Assembly: GCF_022227845.1 (NCBI RefSeq)
Contig: NZ_JAJNQN010000003.1
Location: forward strand, 62,001-126,000
DNA length: 64,000 nt
Origin: Ectothiorhodospira lacustris
GTDB taxonomy: Bacteria > Pseudomonadota > Gammaproteobacteria > Ectothiorhodospirales > Ectothiorhodospiraceae
Reading direction: 5' to 3'
Positions 37,827-45,601 of the stretch are shown here, piece after piece. The stretch's first letter is position 1. Each line of letters begins with the position of its first letter. The notes under the pieces are model-generated. The model was given only the letters and a program-made list of their open reading frames with translations. It made no database searches and was not told where the DNA came from. Position numbers and translations under genes: made by a program.

Positions 37827-38180
37827 ATGACGATCTCGCCGGAATCCGTGTTCAAGGCCCTGTCCGACCCCACCCGCCTGCGGTGCCTGGTCCTCCTTAC
37901 CGAGGAAAATTCTCTGTGCGTGTGCGAGCTTACCCACGCCATCGGTGTGCCGCAGCCAAAGATGTCCCGACATCTGGCCCTGCTGCGGGAAAGCGGCCTG
38001 GTGGCCGATCAGCGCCGGGGGCAGTGGATCTTCTACCGCATCAACCCCGCGTTGCCGGTCTGGGTGCGGGAAGTGCTGCGGCAGACGGCCCAGGCCTGTG
38101 CCGACAAGGGACCCTACACCGGCGACCGGACGCGCCTTGACAGCATGGGCGGCCGCCCCGAGAAAGGGTGTGCCGCCTGA
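37827..38180 (+). CDS. ArsR-family transcriptional regulator
   Basis: This 117-residue winged-helix repressor has the N-terminal FKALSDPTRLRCLVLL, the metalloid-binding CVCEL motif at about 31-35 as in E. coli-type ArsR, the recognition helix PQPKMSRHLALLRESGLV near 42 and RRGQWIFYRI near 63. As(III)- or Sb(III)-responsive release from DNA is likely. No arsB, arsC or acr3 gene is next to it. The stop is one base from the convergent small gene. Confidence 0.9.
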   Translation: MTISPESVFKALSDPTRLRCLVLLTEENSLCVCELTHAIGVPQPKMSRHLALLRESGLVADQRRGQWIFYRINPALPVWVREVLRQTAQACADKGPYTGDRTRLDSMGGRPEKGCAA

Positions 38181-38181
38181 G

Positions 38182-38370
38182 CTAGAAATCCCGTCTTTCC
38201 CAGAGATCCCGTCGGTCCTTGCGCCGGTCCCTGCCGGACCTGCGCGGATCTTTTTCGAGTTCGAAACGGATCATTTCCCTGCGATCAGGCTGTTTGCGCC
38301 GCTCTCCCCGGCGCCGTTCGGGGCCGGTATAGGGTTGCGGGTTGTCCGCGGACGTGGGTTCCTCGCTCAC
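38182..38370 (-). CDS. Small arginine-rich protein of unknown function
   Basis: This 62-residue protein starts at GTG 38370. About a quarter of residues are Arg, with repeated RR steps (GPERRRGERRKQPDRRE, then GRDRRKDRRD). It is acidic-basic mixed and predicted soluble or disordered. I do not recognise a characterised family. The exceptional ribosome-binding site (next feature) argues strongly that it is translated. Nucleic-acid binding is a guess from charge. Confidence 0.65.
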   Translation of the reverse strand: MSEEPTSADNPQPYTGPERRRGERRKQPDRREMIRFELEKDPRRSGRDRRKDRRDLWERRDF

Positions 38371-38383
38371 TGATCACCTCCTT
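38371..38383 (-). promoter_or_regulatory. Full-length Shine-Dalgarno sequence of the arginine-rich gene
   Basis: On the minus strand the bases before the GTG read AAGGAGGTGATCA. All 13 are complementary to the usual 16S rRNA 3' end (TGATCACCTCCTT). AGGAGG lies seven bases from the start codon. Confidence 0.85.
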
Positions 38384-38391
38384 CGGGACAA

Positions 38392-38412
38392 GGCCCGCCC
38401 CAAGGGCGGGCC
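38392..38412. terminator. Hairpin between the sodium-channel and arginine-rich genes
   Basis: GGCCCGCCC (38392-38400) and GGGCGGGCC (38404-38412) pair perfectly around a CAA loop, 22 nt past the channel gene stop. No T-run follows, so termination may be partial. Confidence 0.6.
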
Positions 38413-38433
38413 GTGGATGCTTGAGGGCCTGGC

Positions 38434-39261
38434 TTATGCCTTGCCGCGTAACTGCGAGATTTCCTGCCGCAGGGCCGAGATCTCATGGCGCAGGGCCTTG
38501 AGATCTTCGTGAAGCTGCACGTTTTCCGCATGGACCACCTCTTCAATGGCGTCATGCTCGAATTTCTGCTGTTCTTCCTGCATGGACTGCATGGTGTTCA
38601 CGATGATGGCGATGAACAGGTTAAGTATGGTGAACGTGGCAATCAGGATGAAGGGCACGAAGAACACCCAGGCCCAGGGGTAGGTTTCCATCACCGGACG
38701 GGAGATGCCCATGGACCAACTTTCCAGGGTCATCACCTGGAACAGGGTGTACATGGAGCGACCCAGATGACCGAACCAATCCGGGTAGGAATAACCGAAC
38801 AGGCCCGTGGCGATCACCGCAAACACATAGAACAACAGGATCAGCAGCCCGAAGATGGACAGGATGCCGGGAATGGCCTTGAGCAGTGCCTCGACGATGA
38901 AGCGCAGCTTGGGCACCATGGAGACCAGGCGCAGCACACGCAGAATACGCAGCACGGCCAGCGGGCCGGTGGTGGGGATCAGGGCAATGGTCACCACCAG
39001 GAAATCGAACACGTTCCAGGGGCGCCGGAAAAAGCCCAGGCCCTGGGCATAGAGCTTGAGCAGGATCTCCACCACGAACACCCCGAGGATGACCCGGTCG
39101 GCACCTGTGAGCCAGGGACCTGCCAGTTCCATCAGTGTAGGTGAGGTGGCCAGGCCGAGTATCGCGGCATTGATCAGGATCAGGATGATGATCAGGCGCT
39201 GAATGGGCGCAGATTCGATGAAGGCGCCCACTCGGGCGCGAAGGCCGGCCTCGGCTTGCAT
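38434..39261 (-). CDS. Voltage-gated sodium channel (NavAe/NavAb/NaChBac type)
   Basis: This 275-residue six-helix channel subunit forms a tetramer. S1-S4 span about 18-125. S4 (LRILRVLRLVSMVPKLR) has Arg at 105, 108 and 111, with Ala102 where many relatives have the first gating Arg. The selectivity filter TLESWSM (178-184) is the sodium-type filter of NavAb. S6 is about 195-224. A neck and a C-terminal coiled coil follow with a/d residues L250, L254, L257, I261, L264, I268 and L271. Homologues occur in haloalkaliphiles such as Alkalilimnicola, where they are linked to sodium and pH homeostasis or motility. Confidence 0.94.
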   Translation of the reverse strand: MQAEAGLRARVGAFIESAPIQRLIIILILINAAILGLATSPTLMELAGPWLTGADRVILGVFVVEILLKLYAQGLGFFRRPWNVFDFLVVTIALIPTTGPLAVLRILRVLRLVSMVPKLRFIVEALLKAIPGILSIFGLLILLFYVFAVIATGLFGYSYPDWFGHLGRSMYTLFQVMTLESWSMGISRPVMETYPWAWVFFVPFILIATFTILNLFIAIIVNTMQSMQEEQQKFEHDAIEEVVHAENVQLHEDLKALRHEISALRQEISQLRGKA

Positions 39262-39295
39262 GTTAGAGTACTCCCGGGTACTGTGTTGCGGCTGG

Positions 39296-39317
39296 AAAAA
39301 CGGGCCGGGGCGGCCCG
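39296..39317 (-). terminator. Rho-independent terminator of the lactate dehydrogenase gene
   Basis: On the minus strand CGGGCC-GCCCC-GGCCCG is followed by TTTTT, about 57 nt beyond the dehydrogenase stop. Confidence 0.8.
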
Positions 39318-39373
39318 AGCGTGGGGCAGATTAATGAAATCCGCCCTCCGGCACAATCATCAGGGGCATGGAA

Positions 39374-40318
39374 TCAATCCAGTTGCATGCCTTGCAGGCT
39401 GTGCTTGAGCACGTCGGCGGAGTCATGCATGCCCTTGAGTTCTTCTTCATTGATCAATGGGGCAACCTGGGCCTCGATCCCCTCCCGGCCAACGATGCAG
39501 GGGATGCTCAGACAGACATCCGCCAGGCCATAGGTCCCGGCCGGGTTGACGCTCACCGGCAGGACGCTTTTCTGATCCTCCAGGATCACACTGATCAGGT
39601 GGCTGATCACCAGGCCGATGGCGGTGTTGGTGTAGCCCTTGCGTGCAATGATGTCGTAGGCGGCATTTTTCACCCCCTGGAACAGGCGCTGCATGGCTTG
39701 GGCATCGAAATCCCGACCGTTGATGGTCTGCTGATGGATGCTCAGTCCTCCTACCCTCGCGGTGCTCCAGACCGGGACTTCCGAATCACCATGTTCTCCC
39801 ATGATATAGGCGTGGACGGAGCGGGGGTTCACCCCGTAGTAATCCCCCAGGGCCGCCCGGAAGCGGGAGGTATCCAGCATGGTGCCGGTGCCGATGACCC
39901 GTTCCGGAGGGCGCCGACTCAGGTGCTGCATCACGTAGGTCAGGATATCCACTGGATTGGTGGCAATGACCAGGACCGCGTCGGGGGCGTGTTGATCCAG
40001 ATGGGCGGCGATTTCCCTGAACACGGCGGTATTGCGGTTGAGCAGTTCCAGGCGGGACTCCCCCGGTTTCTGGCTGACCCCAGCTGTGATGACGATCACG
40101 CCGCACTCGGATAGATCCGGGAAGTCTCCCGCCAGGACCGAAACCCGGCCCACCAGGGATTGCCCGTGCATCAGATCCATGGCCTCACCTTCGGCCCGCC
40201 GCCGATCCCGGTCCACCAGGATGATGCGGCCGGTGATCTGTTGCTGGAACAGGGAGTAGGCGGCGGCGACACCCACGTTACCCGTGCCAATGATACCCAC
40301 GTTGCTGAGTCTGCCCAT
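39374..40318 (-). CDS. L-lactate dehydrogenase (LDH/MDH superfamily)
   Basis: This is a 314-residue NAD-dependent enzyme from ATG 40318, which has GGAGG eight bases upstream; the TTG at 40333 overlaps that site and is rejected. NAD motif GIIGTGNVGVAAAYSL is at 8-23. The specificity loop reads GVSQKPGESR, with Gln83 at the position that is Gln in lactate and Arg in malate dehydrogenases. The catalytic His is in MGEHGDSE near 173. It probably interconverts pyruvate and L-lactate. A rho-independent terminator follows. Confidence 0.88.
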   Translation of the reverse strand: MGRLSNVGIIGTGNVGVAAAYSLFQQQITGRIILVDRDRRRAEGEAMDLMHGQSLVGRVSVLAGDFPDLSECGVIVITAGVSQKPGESRLELLNRNTAVFREIAAHLDQHAPDAVLVIATNPVDILTYVMQHLSRRPPERVIGTGTMLDTSRFRAALGDYYGVNPRSVHAYIMGEHGDSEVPVWSTARVGGLSIHQQTINGRDFDAQAMQRLFQGVKNAAYDIIARKGYTNTAIGLVISHLISVILEDQKSVLPVSVNPAGTYGLADVCLSIPCIVGREGIEAQVAPLINEEELKGMHDSADVLKHSLQGMQLD

Positions 40319-40453
40319 CTGCGATGCCTCCAAAGATGCTTTACACTCTCAAAACGTCGACGATTTGCCTTTTATCGACATGGTGCGGGTCTTCCACGAC
40401 CCACGGCCGGGAAGGTGCATCCCGGCGTGGCTCTTGACCAGTTGCGCGACAGG

Positions 40454-40761
40454 CCCCGCCGTTCAGGGCGGGGAAGGATAGCGCGCGGCGCGGGAATCTC
40501 CCTTGTGGAGATTTTCATAGCGCCACTATACTGGCCATGTTCTTATGAACCTACGGTCGGGCGGACCGAAAGTCACGCCTGTCAGATACGAGAATGTGAG
40601 TCCTGGGGAGCATGGGTGGTTCGCCGCCGTAAAAGCTCCCGCGTGGAGCTTAGCGGCGATAACCAAGCCATCTCCTTGGGCGGTCTCGGGGCAGGAACCC
40701 ACCGAAGCGAGGACAACCTCGCCGTAGGAATCATCTTCCTTCTGGGAGAGGAAGACGTCAA
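40454..40761 (+). mobile_element. Decayed IS200/IS605-type element with right-end hairpins, no intact gene
   Basis: A left hairpin CCCCGCC/GGCGGGG (40454-40473) is followed by AAGGATAG, as at IS605 ends. From 40545 a frame reads MNLRSGGPKVTPVRYE... ending GQEPTEARTTSP, like a tnpB C-terminus after its zinc ribbon. A long hairpin follows at 40621-40659 (TCGCCGC...AAGCTCC/GGAGCTT...GCGGCGA), then a right-end stem TCTTCCT/AGGAAGA (40734-40755) and the terminal GACGTCAA. The transposase genes are deleted. It occupies the 542-nt gap between ldh and the FHA gene. Confidence 0.6.
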
Positions 40762-40860
40762 AGCTAGTCTGGATGAATTCAGCAGGCCATCACAGAACCT
40801 TTTGCAAAGTCGATGTAGAATCCTTATAAAAATATTTTGCAGAACAAGGGTGGTTCGCAG

Positions 40861-41286
40861 ATGAAGTCTGTTCCCGGCATTCCAGATGATGAGCATGAAG
40901 AAGGCTCTCCGACTCAGCGCATCAGTGCTGAGGCGGTGCGTGCGCTGTACAACCTCGACGCGGTCATGGCCTTCTCGGTGCATGGGGATAAGCATGAGTT
41001 CAAGGCTGGGGCGCGGGTCTTTGTGGTCGGCCGCAGTGCCGACTGTGACCTGGTGGTGAATGTGCCCGTTGCCTCCCGTCACCATGCGCGGGTGATCTAC
41101 CGCAAGGGCAAGTTCGTGTTGGTGGATCAAAGCACCAATGGCACCTATGTCCGCATCCACGGCATGGACGAGATCTGTCTGCTCAATGGTGAGGAGCTAC
41201 CGCTGGTGGGGGAGGGGGTCATCAGTCTCGGGCGCCCCGTGACGGAAGGCGATGTGGATCTGGTGACGTTTTCCGTGCCCCACTAA
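40861..41286 (+). CDS. FHA-domain protein
   Basis: This 141-residue cytoplasmic protein starts at ATG 40861 (AAGGGTGG upstream). Residues about 45-125 form a forkhead-associated domain: FVVGRSADCDLVV (Gly-Arg pair), VPVASRHHARVIY (Ser-Arg-His) and DQSTNGTYVRI (Asn-Gly). These residues recognise phosphothreonine. The N-terminus is acidic and may be disordered. No Ser/Thr kinase is adjacent. Partner unknown. Confidence 0.9.
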   Translation: MKSVPGIPDDEHEEGSPTQRISAEAVRALYNLDAVMAFSVHGDKHEFKAGARVFVVGRSADCDLVVNVPVASRHHARVIYRKGKFVLVDQSTNGTYVRIHGMDEICLLNGEELPLVGEGVISLGRPVTEGDVDLVTFSVPH

Positions 41287-41294
41287 TACCAACC

Positions 41295-41379
41295 CGGCAA
41301 TCAAAAGTCTTTGATTGAATATTTTAAGTCATTGGTTTTTATGTTTAAATTTGAAAAATTCATGGTTGTTTGATTGCCG
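41295..41379. repeat. Inverted repeat and nested hairpin in an AT-rich island
   Basis: CGGCAATCAAA (41295-41305) and TTTGATTGCCG (41369-41379) are perfect 11-bp inverted repeats. Inside, CAATCAAA-AGTC-TTTGATTG (41298-41317) forms a hairpin right after the FHA gene stop. The span is far more AT-rich than its surroundings. It could be a terminator or the relic of a small inverted-repeat element. Confidence 0.7.
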
Positions 41380-41465
41380 CCTCAATAGCAGCGAATATCA
41401 CTTTTCAGGCAAATTTCAGATAAAGCCTACCGAGCCAGTGGTGAAGGGCTCTTGCCGGCACCCTT

Positions 41466-41638
41466 GGGGGGCCTGTCATCACTCCCGCGCGGGAGTCCAG
41501 GGTTTCCACGCCGTGACTGGGTTCCCGCTTTCGCGGGAATGACGCCCAAAGCCGCAGGAATGATGCCCAAAGCCGCGGGAATGACACCCAAAGTTGCGGG
41601 AATGACACCCAAAGTTGCGGGAATGACTCATCCGGAAC
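41466..41638. repeat. Palindromic repeat expanded into 21-bp tandem copies
   Basis: A shortened left core (CACTCCCGCGCGGGAG) and a perfect right core (TTCCCGCTTTCGCGGGAA) are followed by four 21-bp units of the form GCGGGAATGACACCCAAAGTT at 41533-41553, 41554-41574, 41575-41595 and 41596-41616, then GCGGGAATGACTCATCCGG. The array ends against the yceF stop codon. Confidence 0.93.
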
Positions 41639-41642
41639 ATCC

Positions 41643-42257
41643 TCAGGGGCAGTCGGCTGCCGGGTTGCCCAGGACCGGGATCCCGGCCCGGGCCAGCATC
41701 CGGCATAAACGGATCAGGGGCAGACCGATCAGGGCCGTGGGGTCATCGCCTTCCAGGCGCTCGAACAGGGCAATGCCCAGGCCTTCCGACTTGAAGCTGC
41801 CGGCACAGCCGTAGGGCTTTTCCCGGCGCACGTAATCCTCGATCTCTCCCCGGCTCAGCGCGCGGAAATGCACCCGGAAGGGCACCACTGCCTCCTGTCG
41901 TTCACCGCTTCCGGCATCCAGCAGGCACAGGCCGGTATGAAAGGCCACGCTGCGTCCCGAGGCTGCGCTCAGTTGGGCCACGGCCCGGTCATGGCCGCCG
42001 GGCTTGCCCAGGATGCGACCATCCAGTTCCGCGCACTGATCCGAGCCGATGATGAGGGCGTCGGGGAAGCGGTCCCGGACCGCTTCCGCCTTGGCCCGGG
42101 CCAGGCGGGCCACCATGGCCTCGGGAGATTCTCTCGACCGGGGGGTCTCGTCCACGTCGGGGGCGCAGGTCGCAAAAGCCAACCCCAGCCGCTCCAGCAG
42201 TTCACGCCGGAACGGCGAGGTGGAGCCCAGGACCAAGGTGCGGGGTGCCCGGTCCAT
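41643..42257 (-). CDS. yceF: Maf-like nucleotide pyrophosphatase, YceF (m7GTP) subgroup
   Basis: This 204-residue house-cleaning enzyme hydrolyses modified nucleotides; YceF acts on 7-methyl-GTP. Motifs: LGSTSPFRRELLERL near 10, DVDETP near 34, GSDQCAELDGRILGKPG near 71 and CAGSFKSEGLGIALFERLEG near 150, which is the YceF rather than YhdE type. The start overlaps the end of pycB by one base, so it is in line with the carboxylase operon. In E. coli it lies next to yceD; here two genes intervene. Confidence 0.93.
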   Translation of the reverse strand: MDRAPRTLVLGSTSPFRRELLERLGLAFATCAPDVDETPRSRESPEAMVARLARAKAEAVRDRFPDALIIGSDQCAELDGRILGKPGGHDRAVAQLSAASGRSVAFHTGLCLLDAGSGERQEAVVPFRVHFRALSRGEIEDYVRREKPYGCAGSFKSEGLGIALFERLEGDDPTALIGLPLIRLCRMLARAGIPVLGNPAADCP

Positions 42258-44080
42258 CAGGCCTCCTCGATTTCCACCAGGGCATCGTCCGGGTTGACGC
42301 TATCGCCCTTGGCCACGTGAATGGCCTTGACCACGCCGCCCACCGGAGCCTGAACCTCGGTTTCCATCTTCATGGCCTCCAGGATCAGCACGCCGTCACC
42401 GGGCTTGACCGTATCACCTTCCTTCACCAGCACGTCGATGATGGTGCCCGGCATGGACGTGGTGACGTGGCCGGGCTTGGTGGCCCGGGGGCGTCCACTG
42501 CCCTGCCCCCCCCCGCGCCGGGCGCCACCTTCTCCGTCCACCAGGATCTCGTCCAGGGTCTCGATGACGATCTCTTCCGGCATGCCGTCCACGGTCACGT
42601 AGAAGGGACGCATGTGATCACGCTTGTGGCCGGTGCCGGTGAGCTTGATGTGGTAGGTCTCGCCGTGCAGAGTGGCCTTGAATTCCACCGGGGCGTTCTT
42701 TTCATCACCCTGGCCGCCCAGGGGTTCCAGGGGCTCGGGGACCAGCTTGCCATCCCGGCGCTGTTGCAGGAACTCCCGGCCGATTTCCGGGAACATGGCA
42801 TAGATGAGGACGTCTTCCTCGGACTGGGCCAGTTCACCGATCTGGTTGCGCAGGGCATCCATTTCGTCGTCCAGCAGGTCCGCCGGCCTGCATTCGATAA
42901 CGTCGGCGTGACCGATGGCCTTTTGCCGCACCACGCTGTTGACGTGGCCGGGGGTGCGGCCGTAGCGGCCCTGCAGGTAGAGCTTCACTTCGTTGGTGAT
43001 GGTCTTGTAGCGGGACTCGGTGAGGACGTTCATCACCGCCTGGGTGCCCACGATCTGAGAGGTGGGGGTGACCAGCGGCGGGTAGCCCAGGTCCTCGCGT
43101 ACCCGCGGGATTTCGGCCATCACCGCGTTCACCTTGTCCAGGGCGCCCTGGGCCTTGAGCTGGCTGATGAGGTTGGAGATCATGCCGCCGGGGACTTGGG
43201 TGGTCTGCACCCGGGTGTCCACGCCGGTATATTCACTCTCGAACTGGTGGTATTTCTTGCGAATCTCGTGGAAATAGAAGCCGATCTCCTGCAGCAGGTT
43301 CAGGTCCAGGCCGGTGTCGTACTCGGTATCCCGCAATGCCGCCACCATGCTCTCGGTGGGCGCATGGCTGGTGCCGCCGGCAAAGGCGGACATGGCGGTG
43401 TTGATGTTGCTGCAGCCGTTTTCGATGGCCTTGAGGTGGCACATCTCCGACAGACCGGCGGTGGCGTGGGTGTGCAGGTGTACGGGCACCTTCACCGCAT
43501 CCACCAGGGCGGCGGTGATCTCGCCGGCGGCCCGGGGGGTAAGCAGGCCCGCCATGTCCTTGATGGCGATGCTGTCGCAGCCCATCTCCACCATCTCCCG
43601 GGCCATGGTCACGAACTGGTCCAGGGTGTGCACCGGGCTGGTGGTATAGCTGATGGCGCCCTGGGCATGCTTGCCCGCCTTTTTCACCGCCTCGATGGAG
43701 ACCTGCACATTGCGGGTATCGTTCATGGCGTCGAAGATGCGGAAAACGTCCATACCGTTGTCGGCGCAGCGGGCGACGAAATCCCGCACCACGTCATCGG
43801 CGTAATGGCGATAGCCCAGTAGGTTCTGGCCCCGCAGCAGCATTTGCAGTTGGGTGTTGGGCAGGGCCTCGCGCAGCTTGCGCAGGCGTTCCCAGGGGTC
43901 CTCCTTGAGAAACCGCAGGCAGGTATCAAAGGTGGCGCCGCCCCAGACCTCCAGGGACCAGAAGCCCACCGCATCCAGCTTGTCGCAGATGGGGAGCATG
44001 TCTTCCGTGCGCATGCGGGTGGCGATCAGGCTCTGGTGGCCGTCACGCAGGGTCAGGTCAGTAATCGTTACCTTGGACAT
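42257..44080 (-). CDS. pycB: Pyruvate carboxylase subunit B / oxaloacetate decarboxylase alpha-type protein
   Basis: This 607-residue carboxyltransferase has a C-terminal biotin carrier. The N-terminal domain is an HMGL-like barrel (TDLTLRDGHQSL near 8, the carboxylate Lys in SIAIKDMAGLL near 173, HLHTHATAG near 203). PYC-OADA follows. A Gly/Arg-rich linker near 520-540 leads to the biotinyl domain with EAMKMETE near 575. With the adjacent biotin carboxylase it best fits two-subunit pyruvate carboxylase (pyruvate to oxaloacetate). No oadB or oadG membrane subunits are nearby, which makes a sodium-pumping decarboxylase less likely. Confidence 0.87.
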   Translation of the reverse strand: MSKVTITDLTLRDGHQSLIATRMRTEDMLPICDKLDAVGFWSLEVWGGATFDTCLRFLKEDPWERLRKLREALPNTQLQMLLRGQNLLGYRHYADDVVRDFVARCADNGMDVFRIFDAMNDTRNVQVSIEAVKKAGKHAQGAISYTTSPVHTLDQFVTMAREMVEMGCDSIAIKDMAGLLTPRAAGEITAALVDAVKVPVHLHTHATAGLSEMCHLKAIENGCSNINTAMSAFAGGTSHAPTESMVAALRDTEYDTGLDLNLLQEIGFYFHEIRKKYHQFESEYTGVDTRVQTTQVPGGMISNLISQLKAQGALDKVNAVMAEIPRVREDLGYPPLVTPTSQIVGTQAVMNVLTESRYKTITNEVKLYLQGRYGRTPGHVNSVVRQKAIGHADVIECRPADLLDDEMDALRNQIGELAQSEEDVLIYAMFPEIGREFLQQRRDGKLVPEPLEPLGGQGDEKNAPVEFKATLHGETYHIKLTGTGHKRDHMRPFYVTVDGMPEEIVIETLDEILVDGEGGARRGGGQGSGRPRATKPGHVTTSMPGTIIDVLVKEGDTVKPGDGVLILEAMKMETEVQAPVGGVVKAIHVAKGDSVNPDDALVEIEEA

Positions 44081-44098
44081 CTATCAATACCTTTTGTC

Positions 44099-45517
44099 TT
44101 AAAGACCCTTGTGAGCCGTGATGGCGGCGGCGATGACGGCAGCCAGTTCGCGGGTCGGTCTGCGTACGGAGTAGTCGGTCAGTTCGGGGTGGGCGTCCAC
44201 ATAGCCGGTGTCGAAATTGCCCCTGCGGAAGGCCTCGCTGTTGAGGATTTCCAGGTGGTAGGGGATGGTGGTTTTCACCCCGTAGACGCCCATGTCGCCC
44301 AGGGCGCGACGGGCACGGCGGATCAGGCTCTCCCAGTCCATGGCCCAGACGATGAGCTTGGCGCACATGGAGTCATAATGGGGCGGGATGTGGTAGCCGG
44401 TGTAGATGGCACCATCGGTGCGAACCCCCGGTCCGCCGGGGGCGAAGTAGCGGGTGATACGGCCGAAACTGGGCAGGAAGTCGTTCTTGGGATCTTCGGC
44501 GTTGATGCGAAACTCCACCGCAAAGCCCCGGCGGGTGACCTGACTCTGGGTATAGGTCAGGGGTAGCCCGGCGGCGACCCGCAGCTGTTCCTGGACGATG
44601 TCGATGCCGGTGATCATTTCCGTGACCGGGTGTTCCACCTGCAGGCGGGTATTCATCTCCATGAAATAGAAACGCCCGTCGGCATCCATGAGGAATTCCA
44701 CCGTGCCGGCGTTTTCATAGTTCACCGCCCTGGCCGCCCGTACCGCCAGTTCCCCCACTTCATGGCGCTGGGCCTCGGAGAGCTGGGGGGAAGGGGCGAT
44801 TTCCACCAGCTTCTGGTGGCGGCGCTGAATGGAACAGTCACGCTCGAACAGATGGATCACGTTGCCGTGGCGATCGGCCAGGATCTGCGCCTCGATATGG
44901 CGCGGATTGATGATGGCTTTCTCCATGAAGATCTCGGTGCTGCCGAAGGCCTTGGTGGCCTCGGAGCGCACCCGCTCATAGTTGCGGCGCAGGCCGGCCT
45001 CGTCATCACAGCGGCGGATACCGCGGCCACCACCGCCGTTAGTGGCCTTGAGCATGATCGGGTAGCCGATCTCCCGGGCCAGGACGGCGGCTTCCTCCAC
45101 ATCCTTGAGGTTGCCTTCGCTGCCGGGAATCACGGGGACGCCCGCGGCGATCATGGCCTCCCGGGCGGCGACCTTGTCGCCCATGCGCCGGATGATGTCT
45201 GCGTCCGGCCCCACGAACTGAATCCCCCGCCGGGCGCAGGCCTGGGCAAACTGGGGATTCTCCGACAAAAAGCCGTAGCCGGGATGGATGGCGTCGCAGC
45301 CGGCGCTACGGGCCACGTTCACCAGGCGATGGACATTCAGATAGCCGGAGAGGGAGTCGGGGCCGAGAGAGTAGGATTCATCGGCCTTCTTGACATGAAG
45401 GCCGTGACGGTCGGCGTCAGTGTAGACCGCCACCGAGGTAATCCCCATTTCCGCGCAGGCCCGGATGATGCGAACGGCGATCTCACCACGGTTGGCAATC
45501 AGTAACTTATTTATCAC
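44099..45517 (-). CDS. pycA: Biotin carboxylase subunit (pyruvate carboxylase subunit A)
   Basis: This is a 472-residue ATP-grasp enzyme that carboxylates biotin. I start it at GTG 45517 (VINKLLIANRGEIAVRI), which fits the family; the open frame to 46279 runs antisense through yceD and is rejected. Motifs: AIHPGYGFLSEN near 71, GGGGRGIRRC near 165, ERDCSIQRRHQKLVE near 233 and MEMNTRLQVEH near 290. It could also serve acetyl-CoA carboxylase, but coupling with pycB favours pyruvate carboxylase. Confidence 0.9.
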   Translation of the reverse strand: MINKLLIANRGEIAVRIIRACAEMGITSVAVYTDADRHGLHVKKADESYSLGPDSLSGYLNVHRLVNVARSAGCDAIHPGYGFLSENPQFAQACARRGIQFVGPDADIIRRMGDKVAAREAMIAAGVPVIPGSEGNLKDVEEAAVLAREIGYPIMLKATNGGGGRGIRRCDDEAGLRRNYERVRSEATKAFGSTEIFMEKAIINPRHIEAQILADRHGNVIHLFERDCSIQRRHQKLVEIAPSPQLSEAQRHEVGELAVRAARAVNYENAGTVEFLMDADGRFYFMEMNTRLQVEHPVTEMITGIDIVQEQLRVAAGLPLTYTQSQVTRRGFAVEFRINAEDPKNDFLPSFGRITRYFAPGGPGVRTDGAIYTGYHIPPHYDSMCAKLIVWAMDWESLIRRARRALGDMGVYGVKTTIPYHLEILNSEAFRRGNFDTGYVDAHPELTDYSVRRPTRELAAVIAAAITAHKGL

Positions 45518-45601
45518 GCAAGCATCCCGCACGTTATAAGCAAAGTACTCAGTATCCTTGAACAGGGCAGGGGTTTTCAAGCAAAAGGCGGCAGATTGCT
45601 T

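Noticed and set aside
39374-40318. Malate dehydrogenase
   Set aside because: The specificity position is Gln (SQKPGESR), the lactate dehydrogenase form, not Arg. Biochemical proof is lacking, so some doubt remains.
40160-40864. 234-codon frame across the ldh start and IS remnant
   Set aside because: It is antisense to ldh at one end and reads IS605-end hairpins in the rest; no protein family matches.
41533-41638. CRISPR-like array
   Set aside because: The 21-bp units are directly adjacent with no spacers and no cas genes nearby; they are a tandem expansion of a palindromic repeat.
42257-45517. Sodium-pumping oxaloacetate decarboxylase (OadABG)
   Set aside because: No OadB or OadG membrane subunits are present, while a biotin carboxylase is; pyruvate carboxylase fits better.
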